DNA of 64,000 nucleotides from Kibdelosporangium philippinense (GTDB lineage Bacteria; Actinomycetota; Actinomycetes; Mycobacteriales; Pseudonocardiaceae), in contig NZ_JAJVCN010000001.1 of assembly GCF_021390435.2 (NCBI RefSeq), positions 124,001 through 188,000 of the forward strand, given 5' to 3'. Position numbers and translations under genes: made by a program. Positions 17,511 to 26,171 of the stretch are shown in pieces. The first letter of the stretch is position 1; every line of letters begins with the position of its first letter. Below the pieces are notes generated by a model. It made no database searches. It had not been told where the DNA came from and saw only the letters and a program-made list of their open reading frames with translations.

Positions 17511-18527
17511 GATCCGTTCCGCCTCAGCCACGGTTTTGATGATCACGTCCGCGCAGGCGGGCAGGTCGTCGAGCTTGCCGACGACTTGTCCCGCGGCCAA
17601 AACGCCCGCGTCCGTCCGGCCTTCGACAAGGCCAGCACGCAACAACATTGGCGTGTTGGCCGCCATGACCACTTGGGACAATGACAAGTCCCCGCGCATC
17701 GACCAGCCTTCGCGGAGCATGGACGACCACGACAGACCGCTGAGTTTCTTGAACTTGGCCGCGTTCTTGATCGCGTGCAGGAGACTGCTGACCCGGCCGG
17801 ATTTCTCCAGCTTCTCCACGAGTTCGGTTCTCAGAACGCGATGCGGGACACCGTCAACGCGCTTGGTGACCACGGTTCCATCGAGGCCCTTGCTGAGGTA
17901 GAACTGTTTGACCTCGTCGGGAACCGTGCTTTCCCGCGTCAGCAGGAATCTCGTGCCCATCGCGATTCCTGCGGCGCCGTACGACAATGCTGCGGCGAGC
18001 CCGCGTCCGTCGAAGAATCCGCCTGCCGCGATCACCGGGATGTCGATCGCGTCTACAACGGACGGTATGAGCAGTGTTGTCGCGATGGAACCTGTGTGTC
18101 CGCCTGCCTCGCCGCCTTGCGCGATCACCGCGTCGGCGCCCCATTCGGCGACCTTCTCCGCGTGCCGTACTGCTCCGACCGACGGGATGACCAGCGTGCC
18201 CGCGTCTTTCAGCTGCTTGATCAGGTCGGCTTTTGGTGCCCTGGCAAAGGATGCGACCCTGATTTTCTCCCGGATCAGCAGATCGATCCGTTCTCTGGCA
18301 TCGACCGCGTCCGATCTGAGGTTCACGCCGAAGGGCTTGTCCGTGCGGCTTTTGGTTTCGGCGATTGCTTTTTTGAGTTCCTCGTAGGTCATTGTGGCCG
18401 ATGCGAGGATGCCAAGGCCGCCAGCCTCCGCGCTCGCCGCGACCAGTCGTGGACCGGCGACCCAGCCCATTCCGGTCTGTACCACCGGATGCTCGACGCC
18501 GACGAGTCGCGTGAGGGCGGTTTTCAC
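17463..18527 (-). CDS. ipdC: IpdC, flavin-dependent HIC-CoA dehydrogenase (nitronate monooxygenase fold)
   Basis: A 354-residue TIM-barrel flavoprotein of the nitronate monooxygenase/2-nitropropane dioxygenase superfamily. It has VQTGMGWVAGPRLVAASAEA near the N-terminus, AQGGEAGGHTGS (about 153-164), and phosphate-binding IAAGGFFDGRGLAAAL followed by GAAGIAMGTRF. It matches IpdC (Rv3553), which introduces a double bond into 5-OH-HIC-CoA before ring opening. It is followed upstream by ipdB (ATGA-type overlap), then ipdA and echA20, as in Mycobacterium. Its 3' end overlaps the convergent M1 peptidase gene, marking the right edge of the interrupting block. Confidence 0.9.
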   Translation of the reverse strand: MKTALTRLVGVEHPVVQTGMGWVAGPRLVAASAEAGGLGILASATMTYEELKKAIAETKSRTDKPFGVNLRSDAVDARERIDLLIREKIRVASFARAPKADLIKQLKDAGTLVIPSVGAVRHAEKVAEWGADAVIAQGGEAGGHTGSIATTLLIPSVVDAIDIPVIAAGGFFDGRGLAAALSYGAAGIAMGTRFLLTRESTVPDEVKQFYLSKGLDGTVVTKRVDGVPHRVLRTELVEKLEKSGRVSSLLHAIKNAAKFKKLSGLSWSSMLREGWSMRGDLSLSQVVMAANTPMLLRAGLVEGRTDAGVLAAGQVVGKLDDLPACADVIIKTVAEAERILAKLGQSSLVEPSGE

Positions 18528-19237
18528 ACTCGTACCTCACGATCTCGCTTACCGCCTGGATCGAGAACCGTCCGGATCAGCTCAAGCTCTTGCTCGGTTG
18601 GGTCCCGCGTGATCGACGGCTCCTCATACTCGGGGAGCTCGAAACCGGTCTGGTCGGAGACCTCTTGGATATCGACGTCTGGATGGACGGAAACCAGTCG
18701 CATCCGGCGATCCGGTGTGTCGAAATCGAACACCGCGAGGTTGGTGACCACTCGGTGGATGTGGTGGAACGGGCCCGCGTGCTTGTCGTAACCGACACCT
18801 GAGACCACGTCAACCGCGTCGACAAGAACTCGCTTGCTGTGCCGTGGAATCCAGTAGCTGGTCTTGTGGTTCGCTGTGTTGCCCGGCGCGCCACGGAAAC
18901 CGAGCAACTGCCTGCTCGGCTTGCGGTGGTCGCCGATCGCGGAGATGTTCTGGTTGCCGAACTTGTCGATCTGGTTCGCGCCCATCACTACATGCCGGGT
19001 TCCGTGCGCCACCACATCGAAAACCTTGCGGTACGGCAGCCAGCCTTCGATCTCGCCTTGTGGCGTCAGCAAATAGGCCTCGCCGTCGGACAGCAGCAGG
19101 TCCGGCTCGGAGGTCAGCCTCGCCAGCCGGGCGCCGAGGCTGGGGACCAGGCCCATCGGGCTGGCCAGGATCTCGCCGTCGCCCGCGAACAGGTCCGCAC
19201 AGGCCGCGACGCATACTTCGGCCCTGGTCACCGCCAT
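18524..19237 (-). CDS. ipdB: IpdB, beta subunit of COCHEA-CoA hydrolase
   Basis: A 237-residue class I CoA-transferase-fold protein that begins MAVTRAEVCVAACADLF and contains SDGEAYLLTPQGEIEGWLPY and VMGANQIDKFGNQNISAIGD. IpdA and IpdB together form the ring-opening hydrolase that cleaves COCHEA-CoA in the KstR2 pathway; they have the CoA-transferase fold but do not transfer CoA. The gene overlaps ipdA upstream by 10 bp and ipdC downstream by 4 bp, so the trio is translationally coupled. Size and order match Rv3552. Confidence 0.9.
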   Translation of the reverse strand: MAVTRAEVCVAACADLFAGDGEILASPMGLVPSLGARLARLTSEPDLLLSDGEAYLLTPQGEIEGWLPYRKVFDVVAHGTRHVVMGANQIDKFGNQNISAIGDHRKPSRQLLGFRGAPGNTANHKTSYWIPRHSKRVLVDAVDVVSGVGYDKHAGPFHHIHRVVTNLAVFDFDTPDRRMRLVSVHPDVDIQEVSDQTGFELPEYEEPSITRDPTEQELELIRTVLDPGGKRDREVRV

Positions 19238-20049
19238 GCCCGCACCGCCTCCTGGTAGCCGCGCTCGCCGCCGGTCAGGAACCTGTCCACAAAGGAATCC
19301 CAGTTCGCCTCGGCGTAAAGCTTCTGAAACTGTTCGTCACGTGGGTAATCCGGCACGCAGCTGGTGAAATGCGCGCCATTCGGTGTTTCCACGACCCCGT
19401 CGACCATCATTCTGTTCAACAGCAACGTCTGCACGGGGCCTTCGAACGTGTCCACGACCTGCTCGCACGACACGTACCGGCGCTTTGCCGCAAGGCAAAA
19501 GAGATCGTCGAAGTAAGGGTCGGGACCGAGGTACTGGGCGTTGCCGTGTCGATCTGCTCGGTTCATGTGGATCAGCGCGACATCAAGGTGCAGCGCGGGC
19601 ATCGCCACGAGTTCTTCGCCGTCGTAAGGCGATCGGATCGTGCGCAGTTCGGGATTCGTACGCATCACGTCCGAGCCGAGCCCCGCGCGGATCGGCAGGA
19701 AGGGCAGCCGGTGCCCGGCGGCAAGGAGTCCACATTGGAACATGCCTTCGTCGAGCTCGGTGACGTCCAGATCACCTTCCTGGCGAAGTTTTTGGAAGTA
19801 CGGGTCGTAGGCCACCGTGTCGAGCGAGACGAACCCGAAGACCAGCTTGCGGATTTTTCCTGCCGCGGCGAGCAATCCGACGTCCGGGCCGCCGTAGGAC
19901 ACGATCGTCAGGTTCTTCAGCGGGGAGTCGAGGATTGCCCGGACGAGTGCCATCGGTTTGCGGCGCGAACCCCAGCCGCCGATGCCGACGGTCATTCCGT
20001 CGGACAGTTCCGCCACCACTTCGGCTGGCGTCATCCGCTTGTCACGCAT
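19228..20049 (-). CDS. ipdA: IpdA, alpha subunit of COCHEA-CoA hydrolase
   Basis: A 273-residue CoA-transferase-fold subunit: DKRMTPAEVVAELSDGMTVGIGGWGSRR at the start (broken here as DKRMTPAEVVAEL and GMTVGIGGWGSRR), GCGLLAAGHRLPF-like middle region, and ALIHMNRADRHGNAQYLG. It matches IpdA (Rv3551) in size and in its place between ipdB and echA20. With IpdB it hydrolyses the last steroid ring. It overlaps ipdB by 10 bp and echA20 by 8 bp. Start ATG at 20049. Confidence 0.88.
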   Translation of the reverse strand: MRDKRMTPAEVVAELSDGMTVGIGGWGSRRKPMALVRAILDSPLKNLTIVSYGGPDVGLLAAAGKIRKLVFGFVSLDTVAYDPYFQKLRQEGDLDVTELDEGMFQCGLLAAGHRLPFLPIRAGLGSDVMRTNPELRTIRSPYDGEELVAMPALHLDVALIHMNRADRHGNAQYLGPDPYFDDLFCLAAKRRYVSCEQVVDTFEGPVQTLLLNRMMVDGVVETPNGAHFTSCVPDYPRDEQFQKLYAEANWDSFVDRFLTGGERGYQEAVRAWR

Positions 20050-20794
20050 CTTTCGCTCCGTTGATGAAAGCGTCGCGTGCCTCGTCCGAGGCGTCGGTCA
20101 GGTTCAGCTCGAACGTAAAACCTTGTTCGTAGCGGTAACTGCGGTGCACTGGTTGTGGATCGATCCCGTTGATCGCTTCTTTCGCGCGCCGGATCACTCT
20201 GGTGTCCTTGGCCGCGATCTCACCTGCCAGCTTCAACGACGCTTCGTCGAGCCCATCGCGTGTCACGACCTCGTACACCGAACCGTGGTGGTGCAACTGT
20301 TTGGCGTCGATGTTGCGAGCCGTGTAGTACAGCGTGCGCATCAGATGCTGGGGGACAAGTCTCGCCAGATGTGTCGCCGCACCGAGCGCGCCTCTGTCCA
20401 CTTCAGGCAGTCCAAAGTAGGCGTCGTCGGACGCGATCACGATGTCGCTGTTGCCGACAAGACCAACCCCGCCGCCGAGGCAGAAGCCTTGAACTGCGGC
20501 GATCACGGGCACCGCGCAGTCGTACACCGCCGCGAATGCCGCCGCGCAACCACGATTGGCACCGATCAGGGCGCCATGTCCTTCGGTGCGCTGCATTTCC
20601 TTGATGTCCACGCCCGCGCAGAAGCCTTTGCCCTCGGCGCGAAGGATCACCACGTGAGTCGCTGGGTCGTCGCCCGCGGCAAGGATTGCCGTGGCGAGGT
20701 CGAACCAGCCTTGCACCGGCGGCGCGTTCACCGGTGGGAAGTCGATGGTGACCTGGGTGACGCCGGGACCCGCCCGGCTGCTGGTGATCCCCAT
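20042..20794 (-). CDS. echA20: EchA20, ring-opening hydrolase of the crotonase family
   Basis: A 250-residue crotonase. Oxyanion-forming segments are GKGFCAGVDIKEMQ (about 55-68) and AVQGFCLGGGVGLVGNSDIV (about 100-119), with FGLPEVDRGALGAATHLARL carrying the PE motif. In Mycobacterium EchA20 opens ring D of the HIEC-CoA intermediate by hydrolysis. It is the first gene of the minus-strand echA20-ipdA-ipdB-ipdC operon. It is divergent from two SDR genes, exactly the Rv3550/Rv3549c arrangement, with a KstR2-like box in the gap. Confidence 0.92.
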   Translation of the reverse strand: MGITSSRAGPGVTQVTIDFPPVNAPPVQGWFDLATAILAAGDDPATHVVILRAEGKGFCAGVDIKEMQRTEGHGALIGANRGCAAAFAAVYDCAVPVIAAVQGFCLGGGVGLVGNSDIVIASDDAYFGLPEVDRGALGAATHLARLVPQHLMRTLYYTARNIDAKQLHHHGSVYEVVTRDGLDEASLKLAGEIAAKDTRVIRRAKEAINGIDPQPVHRSYRYEQGFTFELNLTDASDEARDAFINGAKDA

Positions 20795-20813
20795 GGACCC
20801 TTCTTCCTAACCT

Positions 20814-20827
20814 AGCGATTGCTTGGT
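20814..20827. promoter_or_regulatory. KstR2-like operator, echA20/SDR divergent promoter
   Basis: AGCGATTGCTTGGT differs at two positions from the perfect KstR2 box at 4571-4584 and keeps the CTTGGT half. It lies in the 72-bp gap between the divergent echA20 and SDR genes, where Mycobacterium has a KstR2 site. Confidence 0.7.
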
Positions 20828-20866
20828 AACTTATCAGGGCCCGGTTCGCATGAGAAGGAGTCAGGA

Positions 20867-21607
20867 GTGGAACTCGCGCTCGACGGGTCGGTCGTCCTGG
20901 TGACCGGAGGTGCGCGCGGGGTCGGACTCGGCATCACACAGGCGTTTCAGGCCGCTGGCGCGACCGTGGTCATCTGCGGCCGGACGGAACCCGCCTCCCA
21001 CGTGGCTGACTTCATCGCGTGTGACATCAGGGATACCGAACAAGTCGACGCCATGGTGACCACGATCGTCTCCCGCTATGGGCGGCTGGACATCCTGGTG
21101 AACAACGCCGGAGGCGCACCGGTTGTCTCGACGGGTTCGGCGTCACCCCGGTTCCACGAAGCCGTCATCCGGCTCAACTTGGTCGCGCCGCTCTTGGTGT
21201 CGCAGCGCGTGAACGCGGTCATGCAGGAGCAGGCCACCGGCGGATCGATCGTGATGATCAGCAGTATCAATGGTTCGCGCCCGGCACCGGCTTCTGTCGC
21301 ATACGGTGCCGCGAAGGCCGGGATCAACAACATGGCCGCGAGCCTTGCGGCGGAGTGGGCGCCGAAGGTCCGCGTGAACTCGCTCGGCGTCGGGATGGTC
21401 CGTACCGACATCACCGAGGAAGCGTTTGCTCCGATCATGGACGAGGCCGCCGCGGCTGTCCCGTTGGGACGTTTGGCTGAGCCTTCGGAAATTGGCGCGT
21501 GCGCGGTCTTTTTGGCTTCTCCGCTGGCGTCCTATGTCACCGGCGCGACGCTTCTCGTGCACGGCGGGGGTGAACTGCCCGTCTACTTCGATAGGGAGAC
21601 GCCTTGA
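20867..21607 (+). CDS. Short-chain dehydrogenase, Rv3549c-like (KstR2 regulon)
   Basis: A 246-residue classical SDR: TGGARGVGLGIT (about 13-24) for cofactor binding, ILVNNAGGAP near 82, catalytic Ser in MISSINGS and Y/K in AYGAAKAG. GTG at 20867 is chosen because AAGGAG lies 7 bp upstream; the open frame to 20819 would start inside the KstR2-like box. It is paired with the next SDR through a TTGA overlap, as Rv3549c-Rv3548c. Both are KstR2-regulated in Mycobacterium; the individual reactions are unsettled. Confidence 0.85.
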   Translation: MELALDGSVVLVTGGARGVGLGITQAFQAAGATVVICGRTEPASHVADFIACDIRDTEQVDAMVTTIVSRYGRLDILVNNAGGAPVVSTGSASPRFHEAVIRLNLVAPLLVSQRVNAVMQEQATGGSIVMISSINGSRPAPASVAYGAAKAGINNMAASLAAEWAPKVRVNSLGVGMVRTDITEEAFAPIMDEAAAAVPLGRLAEPSEIGACAVFLASPLASYVTGATLLVHGGGELPVYFDRETP

Positions 21608-22515
21608 GCAAGCTTTGTTCTGGCCGCGTTGTCATCGTCACCGGTGCGGCGCGTGGGATTGGTCGTGCGCATGCTCTTGCGTTCGCCGCTGAGGGCGCTT
21701 CCGTTGTCGTGAACGACTATGGCGTCGGGATTGACGGTTCTGGCGCGTCTTCCGGCCCTGCTTGCGCGGTGGTCGAGGAGATCGTCGCCGCGGGTGGATC
21801 GGCTGTGGCCAACTTCGACGATGTGGCTTCGTGGGACGGCGCGGCCGCGTTGGTCGACACGGCCGTGCAAGCGTTTGGTCGGCTCGATGTCCTGGTGAAC
21901 AACGCGGGATTCCTGCGTGACCGGATGCTCGTGAACATGGCCGAGGAGGAGTGGGACGCGGTCGTCCGTGTGCACCTCAAGGGCCACTTCGCTCCCATGC
22001 GGCACGCCGCCGCGCACTGGCGATCGATAGCCAAGTCGGGCACGATGCCGGACGCCCGCGTGATCAACACAAGTTCCGGCGCGGGACTGTTGGGCAGCGT
22101 GGGCCAGGGCAATTACAGCGCAGCCAAGGCCGGGATCGCCTCGTTGACCTTGGTCGCCGCGGCCGAATTCGCGCCTTATGGCGTGACAGTGAACGCCATC
22201 GCTCCCGCCGCCCGTACCCGGATGACCGAGCAGACATTTGCTTCAACCATGGCCGCGCCCGCTGACGGCTTTGACGCGATGGCCCCGGAGAACGTATCAC
22301 CACTCGTGGTTTGGCTGGGCAGCACGGAATCCCGTGACGTCACCGGCCGAGTGTTCGAAGTGGACGGAGGCCGAATCTGCCTCAACACCGGCTGGACACC
22401 TGGCCCCACCGCAACCAAACCCGCCCGCTGGTCACCAGCCGAACTCACCCCAGTGATGAAGGACCTGCTCGCGCAGGCCCCCGCACCACTCCCACCCTAC
22501 GGATCCTCCTCGTGA
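21604..22515 (+). CDS. Short-chain dehydrogenase, Rv3548c-like (KstR2 regulon)
   Basis: A 303-residue SDR related to the dehydrogenase part of multifunctional beta-oxidation enzymes: TGAARGIGRAHALAF (about 12-26), VLVNNAGFLRDRMLVNMAEE (about 97-116) and NYSAAKAGIASLT with the catalytic Tyr/Lys. The TTG start overlaps the previous stop (TTGA). Length and partner gene match Rv3548c. A hydroxyacyl-CoA dehydrogenase role in HIP-derived beta-oxidation is likely. The stop codon TGA at 22513-22515 lies inside the first palindromic repeat, so the repeat also ends this gene. Confidence 0.85.
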   Translation: MSKLCSGRVVIVTGAARGIGRAHALAFAAEGASVVVNDYGVGIDGSGASSGPACAVVEEIVAAGGSAVANFDDVASWDGAAALVDTAVQAFGRLDVLVNNAGFLRDRMLVNMAEEEWDAVVRVHLKGHFAPMRHAAAHWRSIAKSGTMPDARVINTSSGAGLLGSVGQGNYSAAKAGIASLTLVAAAEFAPYGVTVNAIAPAARTRMTEQTFASTMAAPADGFDAMAPENVSPLVVWLGSTESRDVTGRVFEVDGGRICLNTGWTPGPTATKPARWSPAELTPVMKDLLAQAPAPLPPYGSSS

Positions 22516-22554
22516 GTGGTTATCCGTGTTCTAACCCGCATAACCACTCACGAG
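22509..22554. repeat. Palindromic intergenic repeat, copy A
   Basis: Arms CTCGTGAGTGGTTAT (22509-22523) and ATAACCACTCACGAG (22540-22554) are fully complementary, with loop CCGTGTTCTAACCCGC. It carries the stop of the SDR on the plus strand and the last codons and stop of the convergent AbiEi-like gene. Probably a bidirectional terminator; one of five copies in the window. Confidence 0.92.
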
Positions 22555-23532
22555 CCTTGAGCAGCGGGAACAGCTAGTTCCGCCGGTCCAGCCTGCCCTC
22601 CTGAGGATGGCCAGGACCTCGGACGCCACTCCGCATGGGTCCTTGTGGACTTCGTGCCAGCCGTAGATGAGGCGGGAGCGCCCGGCAAGCTCGGCGGCAT
22701 TGTCCCTGCGCCGGTCCCGGAACGCCACGCCAGGAGTTGCGTGGTAAGCCCTGCCGTCCAAGCGGACGGTGAGGGGGACTCCGAGACTGTCGTAGGTCGC
22801 GTCCTCCCAGAGGACTCGATCGTCGACGGAGAAAGGGACCTGACGGTCAGCAGGCGGGATCCCATGCGCGAGCTCGACCTCCCGCAGGTATTCGGCTTCG
22901 AGGACGGACATCAGCCCACCAGCGATGAGCTCGACCGCGCGGTCAAGCGCCTTTCTGTACCGGTACGCCCTGCGCAGCTCGAGCACAGTGCTCAGTTCCG
23001 TCGCAGTGACTCCGCTGCGGCCCACCAGGTCGATCATCGTGTCCACAGCTTCTTGTGATGTGGGCTGTGCGACCGCCAAATCGATGATGGTGTCAACGCG
23101 CCTGGTTCGGGGCAGATCGTATACCCGGACGGTGAAGCGCAAGGCCCGTGACCGGTGCACGACAACAAGATCGGGTTGGGAGATCGCGGAACATCCGTAC
23201 GGCACTGTGATCTCCACAGGACCATCCCGGATCGGCACCATGCCCCATTCCTCGGCAGCCGTGTAGTGGCTCAATGTCGCGTCTGGCCCGCCGTACAGGA
23301 TGGCTGCGGACAATCGGGCAGCACGCGGCAACTCACCAGTGAAGGTGGCGTACACACCTCGCAGGATGCGCTGCCAACGCCGCGCGGCGACGTTCGCGGC
23401 AATGCCCGCGTGGCTGAGGCCGAAGTAGCGTCGCAGTTGCTCGTGGGAAACGATTCCCTGCTGGTCGCCGACCAACCGGTTCCAGTCTGACTGCTGATGG
23501 TCCGGCACCGACCATCGTGGAGTACTAGGCAT
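22531..23532 (-). CDS. AbiEi-like winged-helix protein with DUF559/Vsr-like nuclease domain
   Basis: About 333 residues from ATG 23532 (MPSTPRWSVPDHQQ). The N-terminal part (about 20-75) has QQGIVSHEQLRRYFGLS and WQRILRGVYATFTGE, the helix-turn-helix of AbiEi-type antitoxin/regulator proteins. The C-terminal part (about 255-310) has VRLDGRAYHATPGVAFRDRR and RDNAAELAGRSRLIYGWHEV, the core of DUF559 endonuclease-like domains. This combination is common as orphan genes in actinobacteria; the function is not established. The frame runs into repeat copy A, which supplies the final VSGYAG residues and the stop. Upstream the same frame crosses repeat copy B, so a start at 23613 inside that repeat is rejected. 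Confidence 0.75.
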   Translation of the reverse strand: MPSTPRWSVPDHQQSDWNRLVGDQQGIVSHEQLRRYFGLSHAGIAANVAARRWQRILRGVYATFTGELPRAARLSAAILYGGPDATLSHYTAAEEWGMVPIRDGPVEITVPYGCSAISQPDLVVVHRSRALRFTVRVYDLPRTRRVDTIIDLAVAQPTSQEAVDTMIDLVGRSGVTATELSTVLELRRAYRYRKALDRAVELIAGGLMSVLEAEYLREVELAHGIPPADRQVPFSVDDRVLWEDATYDSLGVPLTVRLDGRAYHATPGVAFRDRRRDNAAELAGRSRLIYGWHEVHKDPCGVASEVLAILRRAGWTGGTSCSRCSRLVSGYAG

Positions 23533-23570
23533 GCGAAGGACCGTCGCACACCCCACCGACAATCTCCGTC

Positions 23571-23616
23571 CTCGTGAGTGGTTATCAAGGTTAGAACACG
23601 AATAACCACTCACGAG
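23571..23616. repeat. Palindromic intergenic repeat, copy B
   Basis: Arms CTCGTGAGTGGTTAT (23571-23585) and ATAACCACTCACGAG (23602-23616), with loop CAAGGTTAGAACACGA in the opposite orientation to copy A. It starts 8 bp beyond the fadA5 stop and can act as its terminator. With copy A it brackets the AbiEi-like gene. Confidence 0.92.
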
Positions 23617-23623
23617 GGTCTTT

Positions 23624-24793
<1,170 letters not shown>

Positions 24794-24859
24794 TCATCAG
24801 CAAGACTGATGGCTAAGCAGCTCTTTCGTTGAGTTAACGGTGTATGCTTAAATCGGTCG

Positions 24860-24873
24860 TAGAACGTGTTCCA
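24860..24873. promoter_or_regulatory. KstR-type operator, cyp125 side
   Basis: TAGAACGTGTTCCA is an exact match to TnnAACnnGTTnnA. It lies 33 bp before the cyp125 GTG, so it would cover the promoter or start region of the P450 gene. Confidence 0.85.
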
Positions 24874-24906
24874 CACCGTTGTGGGGGGCGACCCGAGGAG
24901 GCAATC

Positions 24907-26130
24907 GTGGCCGAACCCAGGATCCCCGAAGGCTTCGACTTCACCGATCCCGATGTTTACGCCACGCGGTTACCACACCAGGAGTTCGCCGAACTGCGCC
25001 GGTCCGCCCCAGTCTGGTGGAACAAGACACCGAAGCGGGACTGCGGATTCGACGACGACGGCTACTGGGTGGTCTCCAAGCACTGTGACGTCAAAGAGGT
25101 GTCCCGCAACTCGGATGTGTACTCCAGCAGCGAGAACACCGCGATCATCCGCTTCGGCCCGGACATCACGAGGGAGAAGATCGAAGCGCAGCGGCTGATC
25201 ATGCTGAACATGGATCCGCCGCAGCACACCAAAGTCAGGGCGATCATCCAACGCGGCTTCACGCCCCGCGCGATCAACAGCCTGCGTGACGCACTGGCCA
25301 ACCGCGCGGAACGGATCGTGAAAACCGCGCTCACCGAAGGAACGGGCGACTTTGTTCTGGACGTCGCCTGCGAGCTTCCCCTGCAGGCGATCGCGGAGTT
25401 GCTCGGCGTCCCGCAGGACGACCGGCACAAGTTGTTCGACTGGTCGAACCGGATGATCTCCTACGATGATCCTTCGGCCTCCCAACCAGAACTAGCCTCG
25501 GCCGAACTGCTCGGTTACGCGTGGCACATGGCTGAGGACAGGAAACGCTGTCCGGCGCACGACATCGTGACGACGTTGGTGAACGCCAACATCGACGGTG
25601 AAGACTTGGCGTCGGAGGAGTTCGGTTTTTTCGTTCTGCTGCTTGCGGTGGCGGGCAACGAAACCACGCGAAACGCGATCACGCATGGGATGCACGCGTT
25701 CTTGGAGCACCCCGAGCAGTGGGAGCGGTTCAAGGCCGAACGCCCGGCGACCGCGGCTGACGAGATCGTCCGGTGGGCGACCCCGGTCATGGTTTTTCAG
25801 CGAACCGCCAAAGTGGACACTGAACTCGGCGGCGTCGAGATCAAGGCGGGCGAGCGGGTGGGCCTGTACTACAGCTCGGCGAACTTCGACCCCGAGGTGT
25901 TCGACGACCCGCACGCGTTCGACATCGGCCGCGATCCCAATCCGCACTTGGGTTTCGGCGGTACGGGCGCGCATTACTGCATCGGCGCGAACTTGGCGAG
26001 GCTGGAGATCGACCTGATCTTCAATGCGATCGCCGAGCATATGCCGAACATCGCGATGGCCGCCGATCCGGTCCGGTTGCGGTCCGGCTGGCTCAACGGC
26101 ATCAAGGAATTCCCGGTCATGTACGCATGA
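24907..26130 (+). CDS. cyp125: Steroid C26/C27-monooxygenase CYP125
   Basis: A 407-residue cytochrome P450. The I-helix is AVAGNETTRNAITHG (about 256-270), the ExxR motif is in ADEIVRWATPV, and the heme loop LGFGGTGAHYCIGANLARLE carries the axial Cys. The N-terminus IPEGFDFTDPDVYATRLP is typical of CYP125, which hydroxylates and oxidises the terminal side-chain carbon of cholesterol or cholestenone. GTG at 24907 follows GAGGAGG by 5 bp; the in-frame ATG at 24844 lies upstream of the KstR box and is rejected. It is followed by a strong hairpin, so it forms a single-gene unit. The chsE/chsH/ltp2 genes that follow cyp125 in Mycobacterium are absent. Confidence 0.92.
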   Translation: MAEPRIPEGFDFTDPDVYATRLPHQEFAELRRSAPVWWNKTPKRDCGFDDDGYWVVSKHCDVKEVSRNSDVYSSSENTAIIRFGPDITREKIEAQRLIMLNMDPPQHTKVRAIIQRGFTPRAINSLRDALANRAERIVKTALTEGTGDFVLDVACELPLQAIAELLGVPQDDRHKLFDWSNRMISYDDPSASQPELASAELLGYAWHMAEDRKRCPAHDIVTTLVNANIDGEDLASEEFGFFVLLLAVAGNETTRNAITHGMHAFLEHPEQWERFKAERPATAADEIVRWATPVMVFQRTAKVDTELGGVEIKAGERVGLYYSSANFDPEVFDDPHAFDIGRDPNPHLGFGGTGAHYCIGANLARLEIDLIFNAIAEHMPNIAMAADPVRLRSGWLNGIKEFPVMYA

Positions 26131-26135
26131 CAGAC

Positions 26136-26169
26136 AACAACTCCTGGGCCACCGGGCCCAGGAGTTGTT
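26136..26169. terminator. Strong bidirectional hairpin after cyp125
   Basis: AACAACTCCTGGGCC (26136-26150) pairs perfectly over 15 bp with GGCCCAGGAGTTGTT (26155-26169) around an ACCG loop. It lies between the cyp125 stop and the stop of the convergent esterase. The A-rich left and T-rich right ends suit termination on both strands. Confidence 0.85.
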
Positions 26170-26171
26170 CG

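Noticed and set aside
23533..23613. Longer N-terminus of the AbiEi-like protein from GTG 23613
   Set aside because: The extra residues (SGYSCSNLDNHSRG) are translated from the palindromic repeat and are not protein-like; ATG 23532 is a better start.
24844..24906. ATG start 21 codons upstream of cyp125
   Set aside because: It lies before the KstR box with no ribosome site; GTG 24907 has GAGGAGG at the right distance.
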